Source of the DNA: JAHWJR01 sp035942035
GTDB taxonomy: Bacteria; Actinomycetota; Acidimicrobiia; Acidimicrobiales; CADCSY01
Direction of reading: 5' to 3'
Length of the DNA stretch: 64,000 nt
Assembly: GCA_035942035.1 (NCBI GenBank)
Contig: DASZDK010000023.1
Coordinates: forward strand, 1 to 64,000
The translations under genes were made by a program, and so were the position numbers. How positions within the stretch are numbered: the first letter of the stretch is position 1; each line of letters begins with the position of its first letter. Shown here piece after piece: positions 42,281 through 51,691 of the stretch. The notes under the pieces are model-generated. The model was given only the letters and a program-made list of their open reading frames with translations, did no database searches and was not told where the DNA came from.

Positions 42281-42802
42281 TCAGCCCCAGGCCGGCGCTG
42301 ATCCTCCATGCTCGGCGCCGATGAGGTGCAGGCTCAGGCGCACCTCGGGCTGGATGGACAGGGTCATGACCTTGAACGGCTTCACGCCGTGGTCGCGGAT
42401 GTCCACGGTGTGCTCGGCGTCCACCAGCAGGCGTCCCCCGTCGATGCGGGCGTTGCAGGTCTCGGTGAACTCTCGTGTCTCGCCGTGGAAGGTGAACGCC
42501 CCGGTGACCTTGAACGATCCGTCGGTCCCCTCGACGCTGCGGACCTCGTAGCGCACGGTCGGGTGGCGCTTGGCGTTGATCTGCTTGCGCAGGGCCATGT
42601 CCTCGAGCCGCTTGCCGGTCTCGAGCTGGGACACGTCCCCTTCGATCCACCCCGTGGTGCCCGGCCCGGCGACCAGCGCGCCGTCGACGACGTCGCAGGT
42701 GGCCTCGCCCCGCAGCGCTTTGATCTCCGCGGTGATCGGGTGCACGCTCGAGTCAGCGGCCACCTGCACGGCACTCTCGTTGGTCCACGTGAACGTCGCC
42801 AT
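42281..42802 (-). CDS. YceI family protein
   Basis: This 173-aa protein has the YceI lipocalin-like barrel: SSVHPITAEIKALRGEATCD, GWIEGDVSQLETGKRLEDMA, LRKQINAKRHPTVRYEVRSV, FKVTGAFTFHGETREFTETC and DIRDHGVKPFKVMTLSIQPE. There is no signal peptide, so it is probably cytosolic, unlike many YceI proteins. The family binds long isoprenoids or similar lipids. AGGAGGTGGTG before the ATG at 42802 gives a clear start. It is divergent from the potassium channel gene. Confidence 0.9.
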   Translation of the reverse strand: MATFTWTNESAVQVAADSSVHPITAEIKALRGEATCDVVDGALVAGPGTTGWIEGDVSQLETGKRLEDMALRKQINAKRHPTVRYEVRSVEGTDGSFKVTGAFTFHGETREFTETCNARIDGGRLLVDAEHTVDIRDHGVKPFKVMTLSIQPEVRLSLHLIGAEHGGSAPAWG

Positions 42803-42949
42803 GGTCTGACACCACCTCCTGTGGCGGCCCGGTGCCGCGTGCCCCGGACGGTAGGGCGCAGGCACTGGGGCCGCCAGTTGAAGACCGGCGCCGGCGATGA
42901 GTTCTAACGTCAGCCCCGTGGCGGGCTCACAGACCCAGGACGCGCCCCC

Positions 42950-44053
42950 ATGAGCCGCGTGCTCGGCGGCCTGCGATCCATGCGCCTGCGCTACCAGCGC
43001 GGACCGGTCTCCACCCGCGTCGCCATCCCCTTGGTGCTGCTGGCCTTCACTCTCGTCTACGGGACGGTGGGCTTCGTCGTACTGGAGGGCTTCGGCCTGA
43101 TCGACGCCGTCTACATGACCGTGACCACGCTCACTACGGTGGGATTCGGCGAGATCCAGCCGTTGAGCCCGACCGGGCGCCTCTTCACCCTCTCCTTGAT
43201 CATCGTGGGCGTCGTCGTCGTCTTCGACCTCTTCGCCATGTTCACCACCCTGGTGGCGAGCGGGCGCCTCAACCAGATCCTCGGCAGGAGAAGCATGGAC
43301 CGCAGCATCAAGAACCTTCGGGACCACTACATCATCTGCGCCTTCGGCCGTGTCGGGCGGGCTGCGGCCACGGAGCTCACCGAACGGGGCGCAGCGGTGG
43401 TCATCGTGGAACCTCACGGTGAGCTCGAACCACTGCTCGCCGAGGCGGGGGTCTTCTACATCGTCGGCGACTCCACCGAGGAGGCCGTCCTCGAACAGGC
43501 CGGGATCCGGCACGCCAAGGGCCTCATCTGCGCCGTCGACTCCGACGCCGTCAACGTCTACATCGCCCTCACCGCCAGGGCGCTCAACCCCCAGCTGTTC
43601 ATCATCGCGCGGGCGTCGAGCCCCGAGTCCGTCGACAAGCTCCACCGGGCGGGAAGTGACCGAGTGGTGTCGCCCTACGTCGTCAGTGGGGTCCGGATGG
43701 CGTCGATGGCCCTCAGTCCCGCGGTTCTGGAGTTCGCCGACATGGTGAGCGTGGCGTCCGACCTCCGGGTGGAAGAGCTCGTGATCGGCGAGGGGTCCCG
43801 GCTGGAGGCCCGGACCATCAGCGACGTGTGCGCCCCCTACGAAGGGGTCATGGTGCTGGCGGTGCGCAAGCGGGCCGGCGAGCTGGTGATCCCGCCCCGA
43901 GCCGACACCGTGCTCCAGGAACAGGACCTTCTGATCGCCGTGGGGCCGGTGGCCGCGCTGTCAAAGCTGGCCGAGGAAGCCCTGCGAGGGGGCCCGACCA
44001 CCGCTCGGCCCCCTGAGCCGAGGACTCAGTCCTCAGAGCGGCCGTCCACCTGA
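42950..44053 (+). CDS. Two-helix potassium channel with RCK (TrkA-N) domain
   Basis: This 367-aa protein has two membrane helices around the pore (VAIPLVLLAFTLVYGTVGFV; LFTLSLIIVGVVVVFDLFAM) with the selectivity filter in MTVTTLTTVGFGEIQPLSP. The cytosolic part is an RCK domain (HYIICAFGRVGRAAATELTE, VFYIVGDSTEEAVLEQAGI, ALNPQLFIIARASSPESVDK) and a TrkA-C-like end (LQEQDLLIAVGPVAALSKLA). It should gate K+ flow in response to a nucleotide or ion. It stands alone in front of a bidirectional terminator-like hairpin. Confidence 0.93.
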   Translation: MSRVLGGLRSMRLRYQRGPVSTRVAIPLVLLAFTLVYGTVGFVVLEGFGLIDAVYMTVTTLTTVGFGEIQPLSPTGRLFTLSLIIVGVVVVFDLFAMFTTLVASGRLNQILGRRSMDRSIKNLRDHYIICAFGRVGRAAATELTERGAAVVIVEPHGELEPLLAEAGVFYIVGDSTEEAVLEQAGIRHAKGLICAVDSDAVNVYIALTARALNPQLFIIARASSPESVDKLHRAGSDRVVSPYVVSGVRMASMALSPAVLEFADMVSVASDLRVEELVIGEGSRLEARTISDVCAPYEGVMVLAVRKRAGELVIPPRADTVLQEQDLLIAVGPVAALSKLAEEALRGGPTTARPPEPRTQSSERPST

Positions 44054-44072
44054 GTCGACAACCGTCTCCGCC

Positions 44073-44103
44073 GCCGGACGACCGATCGTTCCGGCCGTCC
44101 GGC
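44073..44103. terminator. Hairpin between convergent genes
   Basis: GCCGGACG (44073-44080) and CGTCCGGC (44096-44103) form an 8-bp inverted repeat with a 15-base loop in the 69-base gap between the potassium channel gene and the FG-GAP gene. It could serve both strands. No T run is present. Confidence 0.6.
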
Positions 44104-44122
44104 AACGGGAGCGTGTTTGGCG

Positions 44123-46573
44123 TTATCGTCGGCTCGCTCGGCGCGCTTCGCGCGGACCGCCACGGCTTCGCTCGGAACCCTCCTCCGCCCGGCGCTGGCT
44201 GACGACAGCGCTCACGCACTGGCCCTGGTTCCTGTACCCCAGGTCCCGCCACCCTCCGTTCTTGCACTGCTCCTTGGAGCTGGGGACCTTCTCATCAGGC
44301 AGGGAATTCTGCTGTGTCCCGAAGAAGTAGTACAGGACTCCCTGGTCCCGGTTCTCGCCCACGTCCATGTTGGGCGCCCCGGCGACATAGTCGAGCTTCT
44401 TGTCGCCGTCGAGGTCACCGGGTGCGATCACGCTCCGACCGAGGTTGGGCCCGATGTTGCCTGAACCTGGGTCACCCGTCCCCGTCTGGACTTCCGAAGC
44501 GGGAAGCTCGAGGGCCGCCAGCAGCGACCCGTCCCGACCGTCGAAGATGTACGAGCCGCCGCTCTGGTTCGTCGTCGCGCCGGCGCCGTGGTGGGGCGAG
44601 GAGCCGATGTAGAGGTCGGGAACACCGTCGCCGTTGTAATCGGTCCTGGCCAGGGAGTAGCCGAACTGGCCACCCAACTCAGGGGTGGGGTCGTTCAAGG
44701 CGTACAGGACCGCGCCCGTCTTCCCATCGAAGACCCACGACCTGCCTTGCGCCGGGTTGGACCCGACCGTGTGGAGGAACCCGTTGCCGTAGACCTCGGC
44801 AAAGCCGTCACCGTTCACGTCCCCGGGGGCGAGCGGCTCGACGATCTGCAGACCGAAACCGGCGGTCGGCTGCACCTCTGGGCTGTCGATGCGACGCAGG
44901 AGGCTCCCGTCCTTCCCGCTGTAGAGGTACATGCGCCCCTGTGCGGTCGGGTTCTGCCAGGACCCCGTCGGCCGCCAACCTTGCGGGTCGATGGGGTCGT
45001 AACCCCACGCCGACACCAGTTGGTCGGGGACGCCGTCGCCGTTGACGTCGCCCGGTCCCTGGGCGACGATGCCCAACTGGCCGCAGTCCTTCTGACAGGT
45101 GCCGTCCTCGCCCACGTACCGGTCCTCGGCGGGGGTGTTGAGGGTCCGCAGCAGCGCACCGGTGCGCCCGTCGAAGATGAAGGCTTGCCCCTCGTCTCGG
45201 CGACACCCGGGCGCCGGCGAGGCGGCGTCGGCGCAGGCCCTCGGGCTGTCGTTGGCCTCAGCACCGACGAGGACCTCGGAGATGCCGTCACCGTTGACGT
45301 CACCCGCCGTGCCGACCCACCCGAAGTGGGCCGGGTTGGCCGCCGTGCCCTGCGGCTCGGGGTTGTCCAGCGTGTACAGCAGGCGCCCGGTGGCGCCGCT
45401 GAACACCCATGCCCGGCCCTGGTTCTCGTTGCAGCCGTTCGGCTCTGGTGTCCCGCACGGTGCCCCCGAACCCGTGTACACGTCATGGCGTACCGAGCCG
45501 GCTCCGAGGTCGTCGACCCCGTCACCGTTCACGTCACCGAGGTTGGTGACCGACCATCCGAAACCCGCCCACAGCGGTCGGGTGGGCGGCTCGTGCTGCG
45601 GCTCCGGAGAGTCGATCGAGTACAGGACCTGGCGTGTGCGGCCACTGATGGCGTAGACGCGCCCGGCGTTCTCGGCTCCCGGAAGGTTGTGCCGGTAGAC
45701 GCCGACCCACAGGTCGTTCACCCCGTCGCCGTCGAGATCACCGGCAGTGGCCAGGCGGTCACCGAAGCGCCCCAGCGCCTGCGGGTCGGGTGACTCGTGC
45801 CGTACCACCCGGAACGGACTCGGCAGCTCGGGAGGGGGCGCGGTTGTCGTGGTGGTGGTGGGCGCCGTGGTGGTGCTGGTGGCGGGCGCCGTGGTGGTGG
45901 TCGTCTCCTCGGCGTTCGTCGAGATGTCCAGTGACCACCCGCTCAGCACGCTGCAGTTGCTGGGACCTCTGTAGTCGTCCACCACGTAGAGGCTCCACGT
46001 CCCGTTGGGGTTGGTGCCGTCGAAGACCGACAGCGCCGTGGCCTCGGAGGGGGCGGGGGCCGGGGCGGGGAAGGTGTCGACTGGGACCTGCTCGGCCGGG
46101 TCGCTGTTGTCGTTGGTCGGCCGGTAGGTGCCGCTCGACAACTGCGTGTTGACAGGCAGCGGACCCACCGCCTGGTCGTCCAGGGTCAGTTCGATGTTCG
46201 AGAACTGGCGGGCGGTGATGGTGCCCTCGTCGTTGGCCCCGCCGACGTCCGAGAGGACGACGATGTTGGCGCCGGTCGGCCCTACCAGGAGCATGTCGAT
46301 GTCCTCGGGGTAGCGGAAGTCCAACCCCGCGCCCGGCGAGCAGTCGAAACCGTCCAGGGTCAGGTTGACGTCGGTGATGGCACCGACCAGCCCGGAGACC
46401 GCGACGTTCGAAGGGTACGGAGCAGCGGGCCACGGAGGGTCTTGGACGGCAATGGGGATGGTGATGGGTTCGGCGTTGGCGAACCGGATCTGCCCCTCAG
46501 CCGGCAGGAGCAGCAGTTGGGAGGTCACCGCGACCAAAACCAGAGCCACCACCAACCTCGCGCGCGTTTTCAA
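44123..46573 (-). CDS. Secreted FG-GAP repeat protein with P/Homo B-like domain
   Basis: This 816-aa exported protein has a signal peptide (LVVALVLVAVTSQLLLLPAEG, shortened: LVVALVLVAVTSQLLLLP). Residues about 35-220 resemble the proprotein-convertase P domain, ending DGTNPNGTWSLYVVDDYRG and CSVLSGWSLDIS. A threonine-rich linker (about 222-250) leads to seven or more FG-GAP blades with calcium motifs such as DLDGDGVNDLWVG, DVNGDGVDDLGAG, DVNGDGISEVLVG, DYNGDGVPDLYIG and DLDGDKKLDYVAG. These build an integrin-type beta-propeller. The basic tail (ERSRGGPREARRASRR) is unlike the rest. Probably a surface or secreted binding protein; no catalytic site is visible. Confidence 0.88.
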   Translation of the reverse strand: MKTRARLVVALVLVAVTSQLLLLPAEGQIRFANAEPITIPIAVQDPPWPAAPYPSNVAVSGLVGAITDVNLTLDGFDCSPGAGLDFRYPEDIDMLLVGPTGANIVVLSDVGGANDEGTITARQFSNIELTLDDQAVGPLPVNTQLSSGTYRPTNDNSDPAEQVPVDTFPAPAPAPSEATALSVFDGTNPNGTWSLYVVDDYRGPSNCSVLSGWSLDISTNAEETTTTTAPATSTTTAPTTTTTTAPPPELPSPFRVVRHESPDPQALGRFGDRLATAGDLDGDGVNDLWVGVYRHNLPGAENAGRVYAISGRTRQVLYSIDSPEPQHEPPTRPLWAGFGWSVTNLGDVNGDGVDDLGAGSVRHDVYTGSGAPCGTPEPNGCNENQGRAWVFSGATGRLLYTLDNPEPQGTAANPAHFGWVGTAGDVNGDGISEVLVGAEANDSPRACADAASPAPGCRRDEGQAFIFDGRTGALLRTLNTPAEDRYVGEDGTCQKDCGQLGIVAQGPGDVNGDGVPDQLVSAWGYDPIDPQGWRPTGSWQNPTAQGRMYLYSGKDGSLLRRIDSPEVQPTAGFGLQIVEPLAPGDVNGDGFAEVYGNGFLHTVGSNPAQGRSWVFDGKTGAVLYALNDPTPELGGQFGYSLARTDYNGDGVPDLYIGSSPHHGAGATTNQSGGSYIFDGRDGSLLAALELPASEVQTGTGDPGSGNIGPNLGRSVIAPGDLDGDKKLDYVAGAPNMDVGENRDQGVLYYFFGTQQNSLPDEKVPSSKEQCKNGGWRDLGYRNQGQCVSAVVSQRRAEEGSERSRGGPREARRASRR

Positions 46574-46735
46574 GTGTTCCGCCCTTCTTGTTCAGGTTCC
46601 GTTTCGGGCGATCAGGGCCCGGATGGGCTTCCACCCTCGCAACCACTCTGAGAGTGGTCCATGGGCCGAACACCACCACGTCTCTTCGGAGAACATCGGC
46701 GTTAGGTTGCTGCCGCATGTACGGACGGCGGCGAA

Positions 46736-46764
46736 GGTATAGCACGGCCGCACCCACTTGTCAT
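46736..46764 (-). promoter_or_regulatory. Sigma-70-like promoter for the FG-GAP gene; rest of the spacer is empty
   Basis: On the minus strand ATGACA (46759-46764) and TATACC (46736-46741) are 17 bases apart, the best promoter match in the 339-base gap (46574-46912). It would give a leader of about 155 bases before the ATG at 46573. I see no other gene in this gap. Confidence 0.5.
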
Positions 46765-46912
46765 CGGCGCCGAAAATCTCCCGCGGGAAGGCACACGGGC
46801 GTGTGGTCGGCTGGCGCAGTCCGCCCGCTGGCGACCGAGCGATCGCGGTGATCCCATCACCGTGCGTGAGCTGTGGGGATTCCGGGAGGACCCCAACGGG
46901 AAAGACACTTCC

Positions 46913-47062
46913 ATGGGCCTTCTCGAGATCATCCTCGTGGTGCTGCTCGTCGTCGTGCTGATCGGCGCCTTCTCCGGGTACGGAGGCGGCGCCTACCGCA
47001 CGCCGGGTATCGGCCTCGGCGCCATCCTGCTGATCATCCTGCTCATCGTGTTGCTCACCTGA
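46913..47062 (+). CDS. Small membrane protein, DUF3309-like
   Basis: This 49-aa protein has two hydrophobic segments, LLEIILVVLLVVVLIGAFS and IGLGAILLIILLIVLLT, separated by a glycine/tyrosine turn (GYGGGAYRTPG). The pattern matches the tiny DUF3309-type membrane proteins of unknown function. A GGGAAAG sequence precedes the ATG at 46913. It is a single-gene unit, convergent with trkH. Confidence 0.7.
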   Translation: MGLLEIILVVLLVVVLIGAFSGYGGGAYRTPGIGLGAILLIILLIVLLT

Positions 47063-47103
47063 CCAGCACCACCGAGCGCTGGTCGAGGTTGCCGAGAGCC
47101 GCC

Positions 47104-48657
47104 TCAGCGCGACAGGCGCCGGCGGCGGACGTGCGCGTGGTACCGCAGTGAGTCGACCGGCGCCACGAACATGAGCAGGAGGGTGAACAGCTCCAGGCGC
47201 CCGAGGAGCATGTAGAAGACCAGCACGCCGCGCGAGGCGCGGTCCAGGTTGAGGTACGTGGTGGTGGGCCCGACGTCACCGAGCCCCGGGCCGTAGGCCC
47301 CGATGGCCGAGGTGATGGCGCTGGCCCCCGTCACGAGGTCGGCGCCGAGCCCCGCGAGCACCACGGTGCCGACCACGGCCAGCACCACGTAGAGCACGGA
47401 GAAGCCGACGATGCGGCTCACGATGGGGTCGGCAACCACCTGGCCGCTCAGCTTCACCGGCAACACGGCACTCGGGTGCAGCAGGTGGCGCATCTCCCGC
47501 CGGGCATGAGCGACCATGACCTGGACGCGGAACAGCTTCATGGCGCCCGAGGTCGACCCGGCCATGCCTCCGCTGACCATCAAGCCGAGCAGGACCAGCT
47601 GTCCGGCGGCCGGCCACAGAGCGAAGTCCACGGTGGCGTAGCCAGTGGTCGACATGGTCGCCACCACGGTGAAGGCGGCACCGCGCAGGGCGCTGACCAC
47701 GCCGAGGCCGGTGGTCTCGTCGAGCGTGAGGACCACCGTGACGAAGGCGGTGGCGGCCACGATGACCGTCACGAACGTCCGCAGCTCGGACGACTGCGCC
47801 AGCGCTCGCGGGCCCACTCCCCGCAGCACCTGCCACCACAGGGCGAAGCTGACGGCGCCGGCGAACATCGACACGATGAGCACGCCCTCGACCACGACCG
47901 AGTCGAAGGCGGCGATCGAGGCGTCGTAGTTCGAGAAGCCCCCGGTGGAGACCGTGGTCATGGCGTGGGCCACGGCGTCGTAGGGAGAGAGCCCGCTGAG
48001 GAGCAGGGCCACCACGATGAGCACGGTGAGCCCCAGGTAGACCAGCCAGAGCCGGCGGGCAGTGTCGCGTACCCGAGGCGCCAGGCGGTCCGAGGTCGGG
48101 CCCGGGCTCTCGGCCCGCAACAGCTCGAAACCGCCCACGCCGAGCAGGGGCAGCACCGCCACCGCCAAGACGATCACGCCCATGCCGCCGTACCACTGCG
48201 TGGCCTGGCGCCACAGCAGCAGGCCGGCGCCGTTGCCCTCGATGGGAGTGAGCACCGTGGCGCCGGTCCCGGTGAAACCCGACACCGACTCGAACAGCGC
48301 GTCATCGAATGCGGGCAGCATGCCGGACCACCAGAACGGCAGAGCCCCGACGGCCGAGATGGCGATCCAGGTCCAGCCGACGGCGGCGAAGGCGGAGGCC
48401 GCCGACACCCGGTCCGGGGAGCGAGTCCCCTTCCACAGCCCCACGCCGACCACGGCGCTCACCAGCGCCGGCACGGCCAGGGCCACCACGGCGTCGTCGT
48501 CGGTGACCAGCTCGACCGCGGCGCACACCGCCAGACCCACCGCCGTGAACACGAGGGCGAAGCCCACCACGTTGGCCACAGCACTCACGGGGCGGCGGTC
48601 ACCGAGCTCGAACGTCTGAGCCGCCGACGCCCGGTGCCGGGCCACCACCGTGCTCAT
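47104..48657 (-). CDS. trkH: Potassium uptake protein TrkH (second copy)
   Basis: This 517-aa membrane protein is a Trk/Ktr-type K+ translocator. Four pore loops are visible: SVSGFTGTGATVL, TTVSTGGFSNYD, ATMSTTGYATVD and GAYGPGLGDVGP, each with its filter glycine. The N-terminal 45 residues are extra. Its ATG overlaps the upstream trkH stop by four bases, so both translocators are produced with TrkA from one transcript (trkA-trkH-trkH). It is only distantly similar to the first copy. Confidence 0.93.
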   Translation of the reverse strand: MSTVVARHRASAAQTFELGDRRPVSAVANVVGFALVFTAVGLAVCAAVELVTDDDAVVALAVPALVSAVVGVGLWKGTRSPDRVSAASAFAAVGWTWIAISAVGALPFWWSGMLPAFDDALFESVSGFTGTGATVLTPIEGNGAGLLLWRQATQWYGGMGVIVLAVAVLPLLGVGGFELLRAESPGPTSDRLAPRVRDTARRLWLVYLGLTVLIVVALLLSGLSPYDAVAHAMTTVSTGGFSNYDASIAAFDSVVVEGVLIVSMFAGAVSFALWWQVLRGVGPRALAQSSELRTFVTVIVAATAFVTVVLTLDETTGLGVVSALRGAAFTVVATMSTTGYATVDFALWPAAGQLVLLGLMVSGGMAGSTSGAMKLFRVQVMVAHARREMRHLLHPSAVLPVKLSGQVVADPIVSRIVGFSVLYVVLAVVGTVVLAGLGADLVTGASAITSAIGAYGPGLGDVGPTTTYLNLDRASRGVLVFYMLLGRLELFTLLLMFVAPVDSLRYHAHVRRRRLSR

Positions 48658-50204
48658 CGCCGACGCACCCGGGCCCGCCTCGACTCCCGTCCCGCCCCGG
48701 TGATGATGGTCGCCGCCCCCACCACCAAGGGTGAGATCTCGAGCCGTCCGGCCACGGTCAGGGCGGCGAACACGAGCAGCGCCGCACTGGGGAGCGAGCC
48801 GGCACGGGGCACCTCGCCGGTGCCGGGAGCGAGGTCGCCCAGGCCCGGGCCGAAGGTGGCCAGGGCGCTCACCGCGCCGCTCATGGCTCCGGGAAGGTCG
48901 ACGCCGGCCACGGCCAGGGCCACCGCACCTGCGCCGGCGAGAACCAGCCATGCCACCTGGTAGCCGACCATCTGCCCCAGCAGCGTCTCCTCCACGGTGG
49001 TCCGACCGACCTTCACCGCCACCACCGAACGGGGTCGCAGCTGCCGAACCACCTCCCGGCGTACGAACCCCATCAGCACCATGGCACGCACCACCCGGAA
49101 GCCCCCGCCGGCGGCACCGGACATGGCGCCCATCCCGGCCAGCAGCACCAGGAGCACCTGGGACCCCGACGACCAGCCGGCCCAGCCACCGACCGTGTGG
49201 CCCGTGGTAGAGAGGGCTGAGGTAGCGGCGAACACCGCATGACGGACGCTCTCGTGGGTCAGTCCGCCGGCGGGCGCCGTCCACCACACCAAGAGCGCTG
49301 AGGCCGCCACGATGACGACGCCGTAGGTGCGCAGCTCGAACGATCGGCGGAGAGGTTCCATCCGGCCCCGCACGGCCGCCAGCACCAGCACCAGGTTCGT
49401 GCCGCCGAGCACCATGCCCCCGGCCGTCACCCACTCGACCCGGGCGGATGCGAAGAAGTTGATGGAACCGTCGTGGTTGCCGAAGCCACCCGTCGAGATG
49501 GTCGTCATGGCGTAGGTGACGGCGTCGAAGGGGCCCATGCCGGCCAGGAGGAACAGTGCGATGCCGGCGGCGGAGAGCACCAGATAGCCGGAGGCCAGCC
49601 GGCGGGCCGCCGCCGCGATCCGTGGCGACCGCAGCGCCAGCCGGCGCCGGTCGGCGCCGACGCTCGACTCCTCGAGTCCGCCCACACCGAGCGACGGGAG
49701 CACGGCCACGACCACCAGCACGGCGGCCAGACCTCCGAGCCACTGCGTGTAGGCCCGCCACAGCAGCACGCCGCGCGGCTGGTCCTCGATGTCGCCGAGC
49801 ACCGACAGGGCGGTGGTGGTGAAGCCGGTGGTGGACTCGACCAGTGCGAGCTCGACGCTGTCGAAGGTTCCGCACGCCAGGTAGGTGGCGGCACCGACGC
49901 CGATCAGCAGCATCCAGCCGGTGAGCACGGCGGTGTGCACCGACGCCGTCCGCAGGCTGGCCGGCACCCCGCAGCGCCGCCACAGCAGCCCGCCGGCGGC
50001 CAGGCACAGCAGCGCCGCCGCTACCAAGGGAAGCAGCGCCCGCCCGTTGTCGAGCACGGCCAGCACCGACGCCACCGCCAGCCCGGCCCCGCACGCCACC
50101 AGCGTCCGGGCGGCGACGTAGCCGGCGGTGGACGCCACGCGAGGCCCCGTGGGCTGCAGCGCCCCCGAGCCGTCCGTGGCGGTGGACGCAGTGACCCGGC
50201 GCAC
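48654..50204 (-). CDS. trkH: Potassium uptake protein TrkH (first copy)
   Basis: This 516-aa TrkH homologue has pore loops STTGFTTTALS, TTISTGGFGNHD, SALSTTGHTVGG and ATFGPGLGDLAP. GTG 50204 is the probable start, 10 bases after the trkA stop. The third loop (STTGHT) departs from the common STTGY, which may alter selectivity or rate. Two unequal TrkH subunits next to one TrkA suggest two channel forms, or one mixed dimer. Confidence 0.9.
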   Translation of the reverse strand: MRRVTASTATDGSGALQPTGPRVASTAGYVAARTLVACGAGLAVASVLAVLDNGRALLPLVAAALLCLAAGGLLWRRCGVPASLRTASVHTAVLTGWMLLIGVGAATYLACGTFDSVELALVESTTGFTTTALSVLGDIEDQPRGVLLWRAYTQWLGGLAAVLVVVAVLPSLGVGGLEESSVGADRRRLALRSPRIAAAARRLASGYLVLSAAGIALFLLAGMGPFDAVTYAMTTISTGGFGNHDGSINFFASARVEWVTAGGMVLGGTNLVLVLAAVRGRMEPLRRSFELRTYGVVIVAASALLVWWTAPAGGLTHESVRHAVFAATSALSTTGHTVGGWAGWSSGSQVLLVLLAGMGAMSGAAGGGFRVVRAMVLMGFVRREVVRQLRPRSVVAVKVGRTTVEETLLGQMVGYQVAWLVLAGAGAVALAVAGVDLPGAMSGAVSALATFGPGLGDLAPGTGEVPRAGSLPSAALLVFAALTVAGRLEISPLVVGAATIITGAGRESRRARVRRR

Positions 50205-50214
50205 CCGGCCGGGC

Positions 50215-51558
50215 CTACCCGAACACCCGGCGGACCTCGTCGACCGCGTGGGGCATGGCGAACACCACCACGTCGTCGTGGCTTCGCAGATGGCTGTGCC
50301 CTCGAGCGATCGACACCTTGCCGTCGCGCACGATGGCGCCCAGCAGCACGTCCTTGGGGAGCCGGAGCTCGGAGACCAGGGAACCATCGGCCGGGCTGCC
50401 CTCGGCCACGCTGAGCTCGAGTACCTCGACATCTCCCTCGAGGAAGGTGGTCACCTGGATCACGCCACCGCGCACGAAGCGCAGCACGCCGTTGGCACTG
50501 GCGGTGCGGGGCGAGAGGGCCACGTCGATGCCCGCCTCGTCGAGGAGCCGCAGCAGCGAGAGCCGGTGCACCACGGCGATGGTCTCGCCGGCGCCCTCCA
50601 GCTTGGCGAACAGGCAGGCGAGGATGTTGGCGTCGTCCTCCCCGGTGAGGGCGGCCACCACGTCGGTCCGGCCCACGCCGACGTCGGCGAGCAGGTCGGC
50701 GTCGGTGATCTCGCCCTCGATCACCAGGGCCTTGCTGACCCGCTCGGCCAGCTGACGAGCCCGCTCCGGGTTGCGTTCGACGATCGTCACATCGGCGCCC
50801 GACTCCACCAACCGGGTGGCCACGAGCTCGGCGGTGCGGCCCCCGCCCAGCAGCATGACCCGCTTGAGCGACCGCCGCTCGATGCCCAGCACCTCGGTCA
50901 GCTGGCGCCCGGCCCGCTTCTTGGTGAGCACCCGCACCAGGTCGTTGACCTCGAGCCGGTGGTCTCCTCGGGGGATGATGGTCTGGCCCTGGCGGGTGAT
51001 GATGCCGAACAAGAAGTCCCACTCTGGCTCATAGCGGCGGGCGATGTCCGACAGCGTCTGGCCCACCACCGGGCTGTCGGGGGTGAGGCGGGCGCCGATC
51101 ACCACCACCTCGCCGCCACCCATCTCGGCAACGTCGATGGCACCGGGGTACTCGAGCAGCTCGAAGATCTCCTGGGCGGTCTCCTCGTCCGGGTCGATGA
51201 CGAGGTCGATGCCCATGGCGGCGTGAAGGCCGTCCGCCCCCCGTTCCCGCAGCTCCCGCTCCTCGAGGCGGGCGATGGTGCGGTGTGCTCCGGCCTGGTG
51301 GGCCAGGAAGCACGCCACCAGGTTGACCTCGTCGGTGCTGGTGACGGCCACGAAGACGTCACACCGGGCGATGCCCGCCTCCTTGAGCGTGCTCGGCTGG
51401 GTTCCGCTGCCCGCCAGGGTCAGCACGTCCAGCCGCTCCGCCACGTCGGCCAACCGCCGCCCGTCGGGGTCGATCACCACCACGTTGTGACCCTCCCGGC
51501 TCAGCCGCTCGGCCAGGTACGAGCCGACCTCGCCGGCGCCCACGACGATCACATGCAC
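50215..51558 (-). CDS. trkA: Trk potassium uptake regulator TrkA
   Basis: TrkA binds NAD(H) and ATP and gates TrkH. The 447-aa protein has two RCK halves. The first begins VHVIVVGAGEVGSYLAERLS and contains DVLTLAGSGTQPSTLKEAGI; the second begins VMLLGGGRTAELVATRLVES with IEGEITDADLLADVGVGRTD. Each half is followed by a TrkA-C domain (RLTPDSPVVGQTLSDIARRY; AEGSPADGSLVSELRLPKDV). GTG 51558 matches the family start; ATG 51576 adds six residues. Confidence 0.93.
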   Translation of the reverse strand: MHVIVVGAGEVGSYLAERLSREGHNVVVIDPDGRRLADVAERLDVLTLAGSGTQPSTLKEAGIARCDVFVAVTSTDEVNLVACFLAHQAGAHRTIARLEERELRERGADGLHAAMGIDLVIDPDEETAQEIFELLEYPGAIDVAEMGGGEVVVIGARLTPDSPVVGQTLSDIARRYEPEWDFLFGIITRQGQTIIPRGDHRLEVNDLVRVLTKKRAGRQLTEVLGIERRSLKRVMLLGGGRTAELVATRLVESGADVTIVERNPERARQLAERVSKALVIEGEITDADLLADVGVGRTDVVAALTGEDDANILACLFAKLEGAGETIAVVHRLSLLRLLDEAGIDVALSPRTASANGVLRFVRGGVIQVTTFLEGDVEVLELSVAEGSPADGSLVSELRLPKDVLLGAIVRDGKVSIARGHSHLRSHDDVVVFAMPHAVDEVRRVFG

Positions 51559-51691
51559 GGCACAAGCCTGGCCCAAGTGAAGCCCCCGGTGCGTGCCAGG
51601 CTCCGGTTGTGGCCACGAAGCGGGCCATGGCGGTCGCCGGTGATCTGTACCGCTTCCGGGTCGGGCCTCCGCCCTCGTTTCGGCACACCCG

